Assembly (NCBI RefSeq): GCF_039793925.1
Contig: NZ_JBAMME010000234.1
Coordinates: forward strand, 1-36,491
Reading direction: 5' to 3'
DNA: 36,491 nucleotides
Source: Thermogutta sp039793925
GTDB taxonomy: Bacteria; Planctomycetota; Planctomycetia; Pirellulales; Thermoguttaceae
Each line of letters opens with the position of its first letter. Position 1 is the first letter of the stretch. The notes below the pieces were generated by a model that worked only from the letters and a program-made list of their open reading frames with translations, searched no databases and was not told where the DNA came from. Positions 16,767-23,825 of the stretch are shown piece after piece. The position numbers and the translations under genes are program-made.

Positions 16767-17258
16767 ATGAAACGGACACTGGTGCTTGGCCTGGGGAACC
16801 CCATTCTCTCTGATGACTCGGTGGGTCTGCGAGTTGTCCAGGAACTCCAGAAAATCTTGCTCCCTCGCAAAGATCTTGTCATCGATGAGGATCACTGGGG
16901 CGGATTGCGGCTGATGGAACGGCTGGCAGGGTTTGATCGGGCGATCATTATCGATGCCATTCAGTCCGGTGCAGCACCCGGGACCATCCGGTGCCTTCAC
17001 CCCAATGAGATCCCCACCCAACACAGTGCCTCGGCACACGACGTTAACCTTCCCACCGCCCTGGCGTTCGGCCGTCAGATGGGACTGCATTTACCCCTCG
17101 ACGATGCCATCGTCCTGATAGCGATTGAGGCAGAAGACGTCCTAACGTTTGGTGAGGAGTGCACGCCGGCGGTTGCGGCAGCCATTCCCCAAGCGGTAAA
17201 ACTGGTCCAGGAGATTCTGGAAAATTGGGACAGGCAAGCTATGGGAGAACCAAGCTAA
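16767..17258 (+). CDS. [NiFe]-hydrogenase maturation protease (HyaD/HycI family, M52)
   Basis: This endopeptidase removes the C-terminal peptide of a [NiFe]-hydrogenase large subunit after nickel insertion, in the cytoplasm. The ATG at 16767 gives the usual family start MKRTLVLGLGNPILSDDSVG; an in-frame ATG at 16752, directly after the kinase stop, would add five residues. No ribosome binding site is seen, so translation may depend on the kinase gene. The nickel-sensing acids are represented by the DD pair (16-17, where HybD has Glu16) and by the Asp of IIIDAIQSG, and the His by SAHDVN. About 163 residues is normal. No hydrogenase structural gene is in the window, but the nickel importer is transcribed divergently from the same intergenic region. 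Confidence 0.88.
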   Translation: MKRTLVLGLGNPILSDDSVGLRVVQELQKILLPRKDLVIDEDHWGGLRLMERLAGFDRAIIIDAIQSGAAPGTIRCLHPNEIPTQHSASAHDVNLPTALAFGRQMGLHLPLDDAIVLIAIEAEDVLTFGEECTPAVAAAIPQAVKLVQEILENWDRQAMGEPS

Positions 17259-17334
17259 CAGCCGGCGTTTTGAAGCTTGAGGGCTCGTTTTGGTGGCCCA
17301 GGTCATCGAGTGAGCTCGTCACAGGCAGAGGAGT

Positions 17335-17682
17335 TTACGCCTTCTGCTGTTTGTTGTGGCGATACGCGATCACCCGCACTTTCTCGAGAGTGACCAAGCC
17401 TTCGTGAATCATGCCGTCCAGTTCCTGAATGAAGGGCTCAATTTTTTCTTCTGCGTCCACGATCTCGATGACCACGGGAAGATCTTCGGATAGGCGGAGG
17501 ATTTTGGCGGTGTGAATTCGACTGTTGGCGCCAAATCCCAAAAAACCACGGATCACGGTAGCTCCGGCCAGCCCGCGACGGCGGGCCTCTTCCACGATCA
17601 CCTCATAGAGCGGTCGGTTTCCCACTCGATCGCTTTCTCCGATAAAAATCCGCAGCAGATTGGCCTCATAAGGGAGTTTCAT
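17335..17682 (-). CDS. DUF190 (P-II-like fold) protein
   Basis: This 115-residue small soluble protein has the DUF190 pattern: an N-terminal strand with LLRIFIGESDR, then PLYEVIVEEARRRGLAGATVIRGFLGFG, and a second half with LSEDLPVVIEIVDAEEKI. DUF190 proteins share a ferredoxin-like PII-like fold and are very often encoded next to crcB fluoride channels. The gene begins 21 nt after crcB on the same strand, and the fluoride riboswitch would control both. Its function is unknown; a regulatory role for the channel is the usual guess. Confidence 0.88.
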   Translation of the reverse strand: MKLPYEANLLRIFIGESDRVGNRPLYEVIVEEARRRGLAGATVIRGFLGFGANSRIHTAKILRLSEDLPVVIEIVDAEEKIEPFIQELDGMIHEGLVTLEKVRVIAYRHNKQQKA

Positions 17683-17703
17683 AATGTGGTTGACTCCGTT
17701 ACA

Positions 17704-18087
17704 TCACAGAATACGGCCCAGGAAAGCGCCCACAACGAGTGCGATCATCCCCAGGCCATTTTGGAGCACGATGTTACCCAAAGCAAGGAACCATTCGCTT
17801 GACCGCATGAGTTCTGTGGTCTCCAGCATGAAAGTGGAAAACGTGGTGAACGCTCCAAAAAAACCGATCATCACTGCGGCGCGAAGGTGTGGAGGTAGGA
17901 CCCAGCGGCTCTCCAAGAGGCTCCACACGAAGCCCGCCACAAAGCATCCCAGAATGTTCACGGTGACTGTCCCCCAGGGGAAACTCACGCCGTTCAAACG
18001 ATGAACGAAACCGGCCAGACCATAACGTGCCAAAGTGCCCAGCGCTCCGGCCAGGGCGAGGTACAGTAGCTTTTCCGCAACAGCCAT
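17704..18087 (-). CDS. crcB: Fluoride channel CrcB/Fluc
   Basis: The 127-residue membrane protein has four predicted helices. Fluc hallmarks are present: GALGTLARYG near the N-terminus, the Asn in TVTVNILGCF, and GFFGAFTTFSTF containing the conserved pore Phe/Thr/Ser region. Fluc dimers export fluoride passively from the cytoplasm. The start is the ATG at 18087, with AGGTG upstream. The gene is a single full-length copy, so a homodimer is expected. A fluoride riboswitch and a transcription terminator precede it, which strongly supports the assignment. Confidence 0.94.
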   Translation of the reverse strand: MAVAEKLLYLALAGALGTLARYGLAGFVHRLNGVSFPWGTVTVNILGCFVAGFVWSLLESRWVLPPHLRAAVMIGFFGAFTTFSTFMLETTELMRSSEWFLALGNIVLQNGLGMIALVVGAFLGRIL

Positions 18088-18133
18088 GGTGACACCTATT
18101 TATGACCAACTCGGGGACTGACGCACAGGCAAG

Positions 18134-18163
18134 AAAAATAAAAAACCCGCTGAGACAGCGGGT
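18134..18163 (-). terminator. Riboswitch-controlled intrinsic terminator before crcB
   Basis: On the minus strand ACCCGCTG pairs with CAGCGGGT around a TCT loop and is followed by TTTTTT-A-TTTTT. It lies between the fluoride aptamer and crcB, so it is the expression platform: read-through would occur when fluoride is bound. Confidence 0.88.
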
Positions 18164-18206
18164 CGGCTGGAACGAGCTGCGACCCCTGCCGTGCAAGTGC
18201 CTGCGC

Positions 18207-18255
18207 GGTAGGAGTCATCAGCCCGACTGGGCATTTCTCGGGGGACTCCATCCCC
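18207..18255 (-). promoter_or_regulatory. Fluoride riboswitch aptamer (crcB motif)
   Basis: The minus-strand RNA contains GGGGAUGGAGUCCCC, then GCCC-AGUC-GGGCUGAUG and ACUCCUACC. This matches the crcB-motif layout: 5' stem-loop with GAUG, second stem, conserved CUGAUG, and a pseudoknot here between GGAGUC of the first loop and GACUCC near the 3' end. It is followed by a terminator and crcB. Confidence 0.9.
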
Positions 18256-18268
18256 GTCAATCAAATCA

Positions 18269-18297
18269 AATGTATGTGACGGGCGTAAAACGGTCAA
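18269..18297 (-). promoter_or_regulatory. Promoter of the fluoride riboswitch-crcB unit
   Basis: On the minus strand TTGACC (18297-18292) and TACATT (18274-18269) are 17 nt apart; the predicted start lies a few bases before the aptamer. Confidence 0.65.
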
Positions 18298-18395
18298 GAA
18301 TCATGTACCCACTTTGCCCACTTTACCAAGGGGCGGAGTAATCCAACCCTCACACCTTGCGCGTGATCACGGACGAGGACCGGCCACTCGACAAA

Positions 18396-19448
18396 TCATG
18401 CCGACGTGCTGGCTTGCTCGGTAGTCGGGTTCTTCCTTCGGCTGTATTCCCGCCAGTAGGACAGAGCAGGCGGATCAATCAAATCGGTCGGTGGGGGAAA
18501 TAGCTCAGGATGTGCCAAGCGAGCAAGAACCCATGCTACCACGGCCTCTGTGTACGCGAGATTGACCTCCGCGACCGACGTTCGCAGGAGGGCTCGCCAG
18601 ATCCATGCCCGAGGATCTCGCAGGGACTCAATAGACGACTCGAGAATTTCACGGAGAACCGCCTCGGCATCTGGCGAGCCCGCCCATGCCTGGGGCAGCA
18701 GCTTGCGCTGAGAGCGGCGCGCAGTAATGCTGGCAGCGACCTTTCCCAGCGGCCATTCCGGGAGGGAAAAACGACTCTTTTTCTTCGGCGGACCAAAGAA
18801 AAACGCGAGAATCTTGACCTTCGTGTCCTCTTTCTCCCAAGAGGAATTCTCGCAGTCCTCGCGCAGCTCCACGGGGGTGGACAGGTCGGGGGGGAAGGCA
18901 TCCGGTGGGGCCAGCCAGTAATGAACGTCACCCACCCGCGCCCAGAATTCCGCCGTTTCCCGGGTAATGGGAATGTTCCAAAACTGATGAAACTGACCCA
19001 TCCAGGTTTCGGAAAACGTGGCCACCGGGTCGAGAGGACTTTGCGGACAGAAAGCCGCTACCTGCAGCGTGGTCAGCGGAACGTCGTAGTCTTTGATGAC
19101 CTTCCGGACGAGGACCTTTCCCTGATCCTTTTCGGCGGCGTCAGACTTTCCAGAAAATCCCTTGTGATGACTCTGCTGCGGAACCAGAACAATTTTCACT
19201 CGCCCTGGATCGAGACCCTGGAAGGCGGCAAAGCGTGCCGGCCATTGATCGGTCGCGCCAGAAACCAACACGCAGGAATAGGCCTCGGCTAGACACTGAA
19301 GCTGATCCGGGGACTTTATGGCAGTCCGGGCTTTCTCGGTGAACCACCACAGTATATTCTCCTCGGCATGCCACCAGATGCGGGCTAAATCCCGAGTTTC
19401 TTGAGTAGCAGAGTGACATTTTTTGGGGAGTTTCTTAGGACGCTTCAT
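18396..19448 (-). CDS. Protein of unknown function
   Basis: I do not recognise this 350-residue protein. The ATG at 19448 has AGGAG 7 nt upstream, so it looks like a real gene. There is no signal peptide or membrane helix. The N-terminus is Lys/Arg-rich (MKRPKKLPKK), then comes a Trp-rich stretch (ARIWWHAEENILWWF). The centre contains VLVSGATDQWPARF, KIVLVPQQSHHKG and a basic FFFGPPKKKSRF. The C-terminal third is helical and Ala/Leu-rich, ending in a Ser/Thr tail. No catalytic motif stands out. An operator-like inverted repeat lies 46-66 nt upstream of the start. It is followed by the promoter of the fluoride riboswitch unit. Confidence 0.75.
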   Translation of the reverse strand: MKRPKKLPKKCHSATQETRDLARIWWHAEENILWWFTEKARTAIKSPDQLQCLAEAYSCVLVSGATDQWPARFAAFQGLDPGRVKIVLVPQQSHHKGFSGKSDAAEKDQGKVLVRKVIKDYDVPLTTLQVAAFCPQSPLDPVATFSETWMGQFHQFWNIPITRETAEFWARVGDVHYWLAPPDAFPPDLSTPVELREDCENSSWEKEDTKVKILAFFFGPPKKKSRFSLPEWPLGKVAASITARRSQRKLLPQAWAGSPDAEAVLREILESSIESLRDPRAWIWRALLRTSVAEVNLAYTEAVVAWVLARLAHPELFPPPTDLIDPPALSYWREYSRRKNPTTEQASTSA

Positions 19449-19493
19449 TGGACTTCTCCTCGATTATCCATCTTTCTGGAGGGCGAAAGACGA

Positions 19494-19514
19494 AATTTGC
19501 CCACTTCGCAAATT
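19494..19514. repeat. Operator-like inverted repeat upstream of the unknown gene at 18396-19448
   Basis: AATTTGC-N7-GCAAATT is a perfect 21-bp dyad centred 56 nt before the ATG at 19448, a place where a repressor would overlap a promoter. No clear -35/-10 pair was seen. Confidence 0.45.
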
Positions 19515-20426
19515 CCCTCACAAATCACTACGGGCGTTCACCTGGCCACCCGGGTGTGCAGCAGGCTTGGCGGTTTTGTGCGGATCCAGAAAGGGCCCAC
19601 CCGTCCAGCGCCGACGTGGGTCAGCGGGACAGTTGCCGCGGGAGCGAGTTAAACGCAACGCTTGCCAAAGGCATTGGGCTTCTGCCTGCAACAGATCAAA
19701 AAAGAGAGAGCCAAGGACGTTTTTGAGACGGCGAGAAATCTGTTCCAGACTCGGAAATCTCAGCAATTCCCCATGACGCTAGCAAGACTAATACGTGCCA
19801 GGCCAATTGTGGATAACAGCGGGCCTACCGCAAGCCAACCCTCCGGAGGTGATAACGTCCTGCCAATCGGCAAACGTGAGGCCTTCGAAAAGCCTCAAAT
19901 ACCCGGATACTCGCTAAGACCGTGAGAGTAAACTTCCCGTGGCGAGATCGTTTCCTGAGCGATGCTGGGACCCCTTTTTTGTCGTGGAAAACCTCGCTTG
20001 AGTTCCTCGTTTATAAAAAGCACTCCCTGACGCGCTTCTGAATGAGTGCCGTTCTCCTGCCACAATTGACCTACATGATTTCTGACCACGCGAAACCGCA
20101 ACTGGTTCGCCACCAGGTCTCTGAGCACCAGGCGCGCTGCTGTGTGATTTGCTGTAATTTTAGCTGGGCTGAGTTCTCTGTCCATCATATTTCGGAGGAA
20201 AAAAGAATTTCTGGGCTGACGCTTCCGACTTGCGGGCCGGAAGGCATGGATCTCCTACCAAATTGATGAAGAACACCAGGAACACCCTTCCTAGGAGCGA
20301 TGTGTTTACCCCCACAGTCTCCGATGTTTGTCCACGGTGATTGCGCTATCGGAGCAACTGTGACTTAATCAACCTGCCGGACCGAGCGACTCCTAGCGAC
20401 TTAATTGAGAGGGTTTAGCCAGCTCG
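19515..20426. other. Gene-poor stretch, about 0.9 kb, no recognised gene
   Basis: Several short open frames occur on both strands, but none has a good ribosome binding site or a recognised product. The longest notable one is a 97-codon minus-strand frame (19895-20188) with AT-richer third positions than neighbouring genes and a fragment (ANHTAARLVL) faintly like the NHTATHLL motif of alanyl-tRNA synthetases; it may be chance. No tRNA, IS ends or strong terminator was found. Confidence 0.4.
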
Positions 20427-20455
20427 TTGTATCCGCGGGCAGCCCATCCTAGAAT
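20427..20455 (+). promoter_or_regulatory. Candidate purF promoter
   Basis: TTGTAT (20427-20432) and TAGAAT (20450-20455) are separated by 17 nt. Transcription would begin near 20462, 75 nt before the purF ATG. Confidence 0.5.
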
Positions 20456-20536
20456 GTATCACAGAGGCGGCTGCTGATGCTCCGATGTTTCGTCGGCAAG
20501 GGAAGTCGCCTCGGTGTTCTTTCTTGGGAAAGACCT

Positions 20537-22198
20537 ATGCGTGACTTAGCCGAAGAGTGCGGTGTCGTCGCGGTTTATCATTTTTCTTCCGACACGGTCA
20601 GCCCTCTTTGCCCTGGAGGGCCCGATTCGGCACCGACTCTGATCCCGCGCATGCTGCTTGATATTCAGAACCGCGGGCAGCTTGCCGCGGGAATCACCCG
20701 GTTCAATGACCGCCATTCGCATTTACTTCTCACCTACAAGAACGTGGGTACAGTGGCGGAGGTTTTTGCACTGTCGCAGCGCGATCGATTCGAGGAATTG
20801 ATGAAAAATTTCTCGGGGAGGGCGGCCATCGGGCATGTCCGTTATGCGACCTGCGGCAAGGACGACCCAAGTTACGCCCAGCCGTTCGAGCGCCATCACA
20901 TCCGTAAGCACAAGTGGTTCAGTTTTGCCTTCAACGGACAAATCGCAAATTTTCCCGAACTCCGCGAACGGCTGCTCCGGGATGAGGATAACCATCTGGT
21001 CCGGAATACAGACACCGAAGTGATCATGCACGTCCTGTGCCGGGAGCTGAACCCCAACCCCGCTCCGGACCTCGCGGACGTCTGTCGGGCGTTTCCCCGG
21101 GAATTCGACGGTGCCTATAGCATGGTCTTTCTCAATGCCCTTGGGGAACTCATGGTGGTCCGGGACCCCCTGGGATTTAAACCTTTGAGCTGGGCCTGTG
21201 ACGGATCGGTCTTTGCTGCGGCCAGTGAAAGCGTGGCCCTCTTAAATCTGGGGTTTGCACCGGAAATGATCAAGCCGGTGGCTCCGGGGCAGGCCATTAT
21301 CGTTTCAGAAAAAGGAATACGATTCGTCCAGTTTGCCACGGCTCCCCATCGGGCCCACTGTTTCTTCGAGTGGATCTATTTTTCGAATGTGGCCAGCACG
21401 CTCGATGGGCGGAGTGTGTACCTGGCTCGCAAAGCGCTGGGCGAAGAGTTAGCCCGGCTGGAAACGGTGCCCGTCGATGACGGAAAAACGATCGTTGTTC
21501 CCGTGCCCGATACAAGCAAGGCTGCAGCGGATGCCATGGCGTATGCGTTGCGGGTGCCCTGCCTGGAAGGGCTTATCCGCAACCGTTACACGGGACGCAC
21601 GTTCATCGAAAGTAATCTCAACCGGGACGCAAAAGCCCGTGCGAAATACACCCCATTGCGCGAAGTGTTGGAAGGAAAGCGTGTTCTTCTCGTGGAGGAC
21701 TCCATCGTTCGCTCGACGACGATGCGGGTGCTCATCAGTCGGATGCGGGAATTGGGGAAACCTGCTGAAATTCATGTCCGCGTGGCGTGCCCTCCGATTA
21801 TCTCTCCGTGCTTTTATGGGATTGACATGTCCTCGATAGGGGAGCTTTTTGCCCCCAAGTATCTGAAAAATGGGGAATTCACTGAGGAAATTCAAGCGCA
21901 GATGGCCCGGGATCTCGGAGCGGATTCGCTCCGCTATCTGCCGGTGGAGGCTGTAGCACGGGCGATCGGCATCGAGGCCAACGATCTCTGCCGGGCGTGC
22001 ATTACAGGGGTGTACCCCACACCGTGGGGGCAGAAACTGGCTGAGGAAGCCCGTCGCCGATGGCTCCAGGGCATTTCGGGTAGAACGTATGACGTGGACG
22101 AGCAATCGCTAACGACGGGCGTGGGGTGTTCGGAAAGAGTCGCTGAAGAGGAGAGGGTTGACTCGATAGGGCAGTCGGAGCTGGCTCGTTCCTGCTGA
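20537..22198 (+). CDS. purF: Amidophosphoribosyltransferase (PurF family, [4Fe-4S] type)
   Basis: PurF makes phosphoribosylamine from PRPP and glutamine, the first committed step of purine synthesis. The ATG at 20537 gives 553 residues and a short propeptide, with nucleophile Cys8 in AEECGVV; an upstream in-frame ATG (20477) would make an unusually long leader. The glutaminase domain includes IGHVRYAT and FAFNGQI. The phosphoribosyltransferase half carries the PRPP loop VEDSIVRSTT at about 385-394, where family members usually have VDDSIVRGTT. Cys in HCFFEWIYF (C275), in ACPPIISPC (C418 or C425) and in CRACITGVYP (C485, C488) match the four ligands of the Bacillus-type iron-sulfur cluster. 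The C-terminal 45 residues are an extra, poorly conserved tail. The next genes (rpe and its partner) follow after 254 nt with their own promoter. Confidence 0.88.
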   Translation: MRDLAEECGVVAVYHFSSDTVSPLCPGGPDSAPTLIPRMLLDIQNRGQLAAGITRFNDRHSHLLLTYKNVGTVAEVFALSQRDRFEELMKNFSGRAAIGHVRYATCGKDDPSYAQPFERHHIRKHKWFSFAFNGQIANFPELRERLLRDEDNHLVRNTDTEVIMHVLCRELNPNPAPDLADVCRAFPREFDGAYSMVFLNALGELMVVRDPLGFKPLSWACDGSVFAAASESVALLNLGFAPEMIKPVAPGQAIIVSEKGIRFVQFATAPHRAHCFFEWIYFSNVASTLDGRSVYLARKALGEELARLETVPVDDGKTIVVPVPDTSKAAADAMAYALRVPCLEGLIRNRYTGRTFIESNLNRDAKARAKYTPLREVLEGKRVLLVEDSIVRSTTMRVLISRMRELGKPAEIHVRVACPPIISPCFYGIDMSSIGELFAPKYLKNGEFTEEIQAQMARDLGADSLRYLPVEAVARAIGIEANDLCRACITGVYPTPWGQKLAEEARRRWLQGISGRTYDVDEQSLTTGVGCSERVAEEERVDSIGQSELARSC

Positions 22199-22364
22199 GA
22201 CTGTGGCTCAATTGCAGGTCCTGGTGCGCAAATAACGCTGCAAACGGTGGAGCGAGGTGTTAATGGGCAAAGGAATGGCGTACCTGCTTATCGAAAAGGG
22301 GGACCGACGACGGTTCCAATGTGCGTGGTGACAATCCCACCGAATGGAGGATTGAAAATCGGTG

Positions 22365-22393
22365 TGGACAAAGCAAAATGACGGGATTATACG
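22365..22393 (+). promoter_or_regulatory. Candidate rpe promoter
   Basis: TGGACA (22365-22370) and TATACG (22388-22393) are separated by 17 nt, with a predicted start near 22400, about 50 nt before the rpe ATG. Confidence 0.5.
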
Positions 22394-22452
22394 GTGAGCG
22401 TTAACCGGAGCAGAAAGACTGAACTTTTCATAACCGGCTGCGGCAAGGATCG

Positions 22453-23163
22453 ATGATTGCTCGTTCGCCGCTTTATGACGAATATCAGGCTGGGCACGTG
22501 ATGATCGGGCCGTCGCTCTTGGCGGCCGATTTTCGGTATCTCGCCCGGGAAATCGAACGCCTGGAGGCGGCGGGGGCACGCTTTTTGCACTTGGATATCA
22601 TGGACGGGCACTTCGTGCCCAACTTGAGCTTCGGTGTTCCCATTGTGCAGGCCGTCCGGCGGGCCACCCCGCTCATCCTGGACGTCCACTTGATGATTTC
22701 CAATCCTGAAGCGCATATTGAACGCTTTCGGGAAGCAGGGGCCGACTATTTGACGGTCCATATCGAGGTGGCTCCGGATCCCCGACCTTTGTTTGAAATG
22801 ATTCACCGGACCGGGGCGTGTGCGGGTGTATCGCTCAATCCGCCGACCCCAGTGGAAACGGTCATTCCGTATTTGAACGATTGCGAACTTGTGCTGGTAA
22901 TGAGCGTTATGCCGGGTTTCGGGGGACAGAGCTTCCGTCCGGAAGTTCTTCCCAAGATTCGCCGACTGCGCCAACTGGCTCCAGAAGGTTTGATGATTTC
23001 CGTAGACGGAGGCGTCAACGGACAGACTATCGGTCAGTGTGCCGAGGCCGGTGCCACGATGTTCATTGTGGGCACAGGATTGCTGGGGCATGACAATTAC
23101 TCCCAGCGCTACCGTGAACTGGCGGCCTTGGTGAAAAATCATCAAAGTAAGGCGGTAGTATGA
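22453..23163 (+). CDS. rpe: Ribulose-phosphate 3-epimerase
   Basis: Rpe interconverts ribulose 5-phosphate and xylulose 5-phosphate in the pentose phosphate pathway; it is a metal-dependent TIM barrel in the cytoplasm. Family motifs are complete: IGPSLLAADF, LHLDIMDGHFVPN (metal and catalytic Asp/His), LDVHLMI, VMSVMPGFGGQSF and ISVDGGVN with the second catalytic Asp. The ATG at 22453 gives 236 residues, about 16 more than the usual start; a start at 22501 (MIGPSLL) is the alternative. The stop overlaps the ATG of the next gene (ATGA), so the two proteins are made together. Confidence 0.93.
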   Translation: MIARSPLYDEYQAGHVMIGPSLLAADFRYLAREIERLEAAGARFLHLDIMDGHFVPNLSFGVPIVQAVRRATPLILDVHLMISNPEAHIERFREAGADYLTVHIEVAPDPRPLFEMIHRTGACAGVSLNPPTPVETVIPYLNDCELVLVMSVMPGFGGQSFRPEVLPKIRRLRQLAPEGLMISVDGGVNGQTIGQCAEAGATMFIVGTGLLGHDNYSQRYRELAALVKNHQSKAVV

Positions 23164-23747
23164 TGACAATAGTTTTGATTCGTCCGGGTGCGACAGATTA
23201 CGACGTTCAAGGACGAGTCCGGGGACAATTGGATATCCCCCTGAATGCCCAGGGCTTTCAGGAGGTGAGCAAGGAAGTGGAATCCATTAAAGCCGCCGGC
23301 ATCCGTCTGGATGCGCTCTACTATGCTCCTTGCCGTCCCGCGGTGGAGACGGCCGAGACGATTTCCCGCGCCCTGAACGTGCGGTCCCGAGAAATCGACG
23401 CCCTGCGGAACCTCAACTACGGGTTGTGGCAGGGGATGAAGATCGAGGAAATTCGCACCCGGCAGCCCAAGATTTACCGTCAATGGCAGGAAATTCCCGA
23501 CTGCATCTGCCCACCGGAGGGAGAAACCATCGAAGAGGCCGAGACGCGCGTCATGGATTGGCTGCGACGGCTTCATCGACGGCACCAAGGGGAAACCGTG
23601 GGTTTGATCGTGGCTGAGCCAATGGCCACGATCATCAAACGGCTCCTCACGCACACCCCGCTGGGTGACCTGTGGAAAGCCGAATCACGTCACGGCCAGT
23701 TGGAAATTCTCCAGTGGGAGCCGAAGGCCATCGAGACGGCATCCTGA
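23160..23747 (+). CDS. Histidine-phosphatase-like pseudoenzyme
   Basis: The 195-residue protein has the fold pattern of the histidine phosphatase (phosphoglycerate mutase-like) superfamily but lacks its key residues. The RHGET motif reads RPGATD (residues 8-13), so the phospho-accepting His is Pro9. The second catalytic His, normally in SHGG, is replaced in LIVAEPMATII. The acid in the usual LxExxxGxWEG region is Asn84 in LRNLNYGLWQG. Arg8 is kept, and Arg59 lies near the place of the second conserved Arg (APCRPAVETAE). Phosphatase or mutase activity by the known mechanism is therefore unlikely. The start codon overlaps the rpe stop, so it is translationally coupled to a pentose phosphate enzyme; it could be a regulatory or binding partner (inference). 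There is no sign of frame decay. Confidence 0.8.
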   Translation: MMTIVLIRPGATDYDVQGRVRGQLDIPLNAQGFQEVSKEVESIKAAGIRLDALYYAPCRPAVETAETISRALNVRSREIDALRNLNYGLWQGMKIEEIRTRQPKIYRQWQEIPDCICPPEGETIEEAETRVMDWLRRLHRRHQGETVGLIVAEPMATIIKRLLTHTPLGDLWKAESRHGQLEILQWEPKAIETAS

Positions 23748-23777
23748 TCTCGCGGGGACCCAGCTTCCTGTGCCTGG

Positions 23778-23800
23778 GCCGGTCACCTGGTTGGCTTTTT
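23778..23800 (+). terminator. Weak intrinsic terminator after the rpe unit
   Basis: GCCGG (23778-23782) can pair with TTGGC (23791-23795) using two G-T pairs, followed by five T. It lies between convergent genes, where a terminator is expected, but the stem is short. Confidence 0.4.
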
Positions 23801-23825
23801 CCCATCATTGGTGGATTACGGCCAT

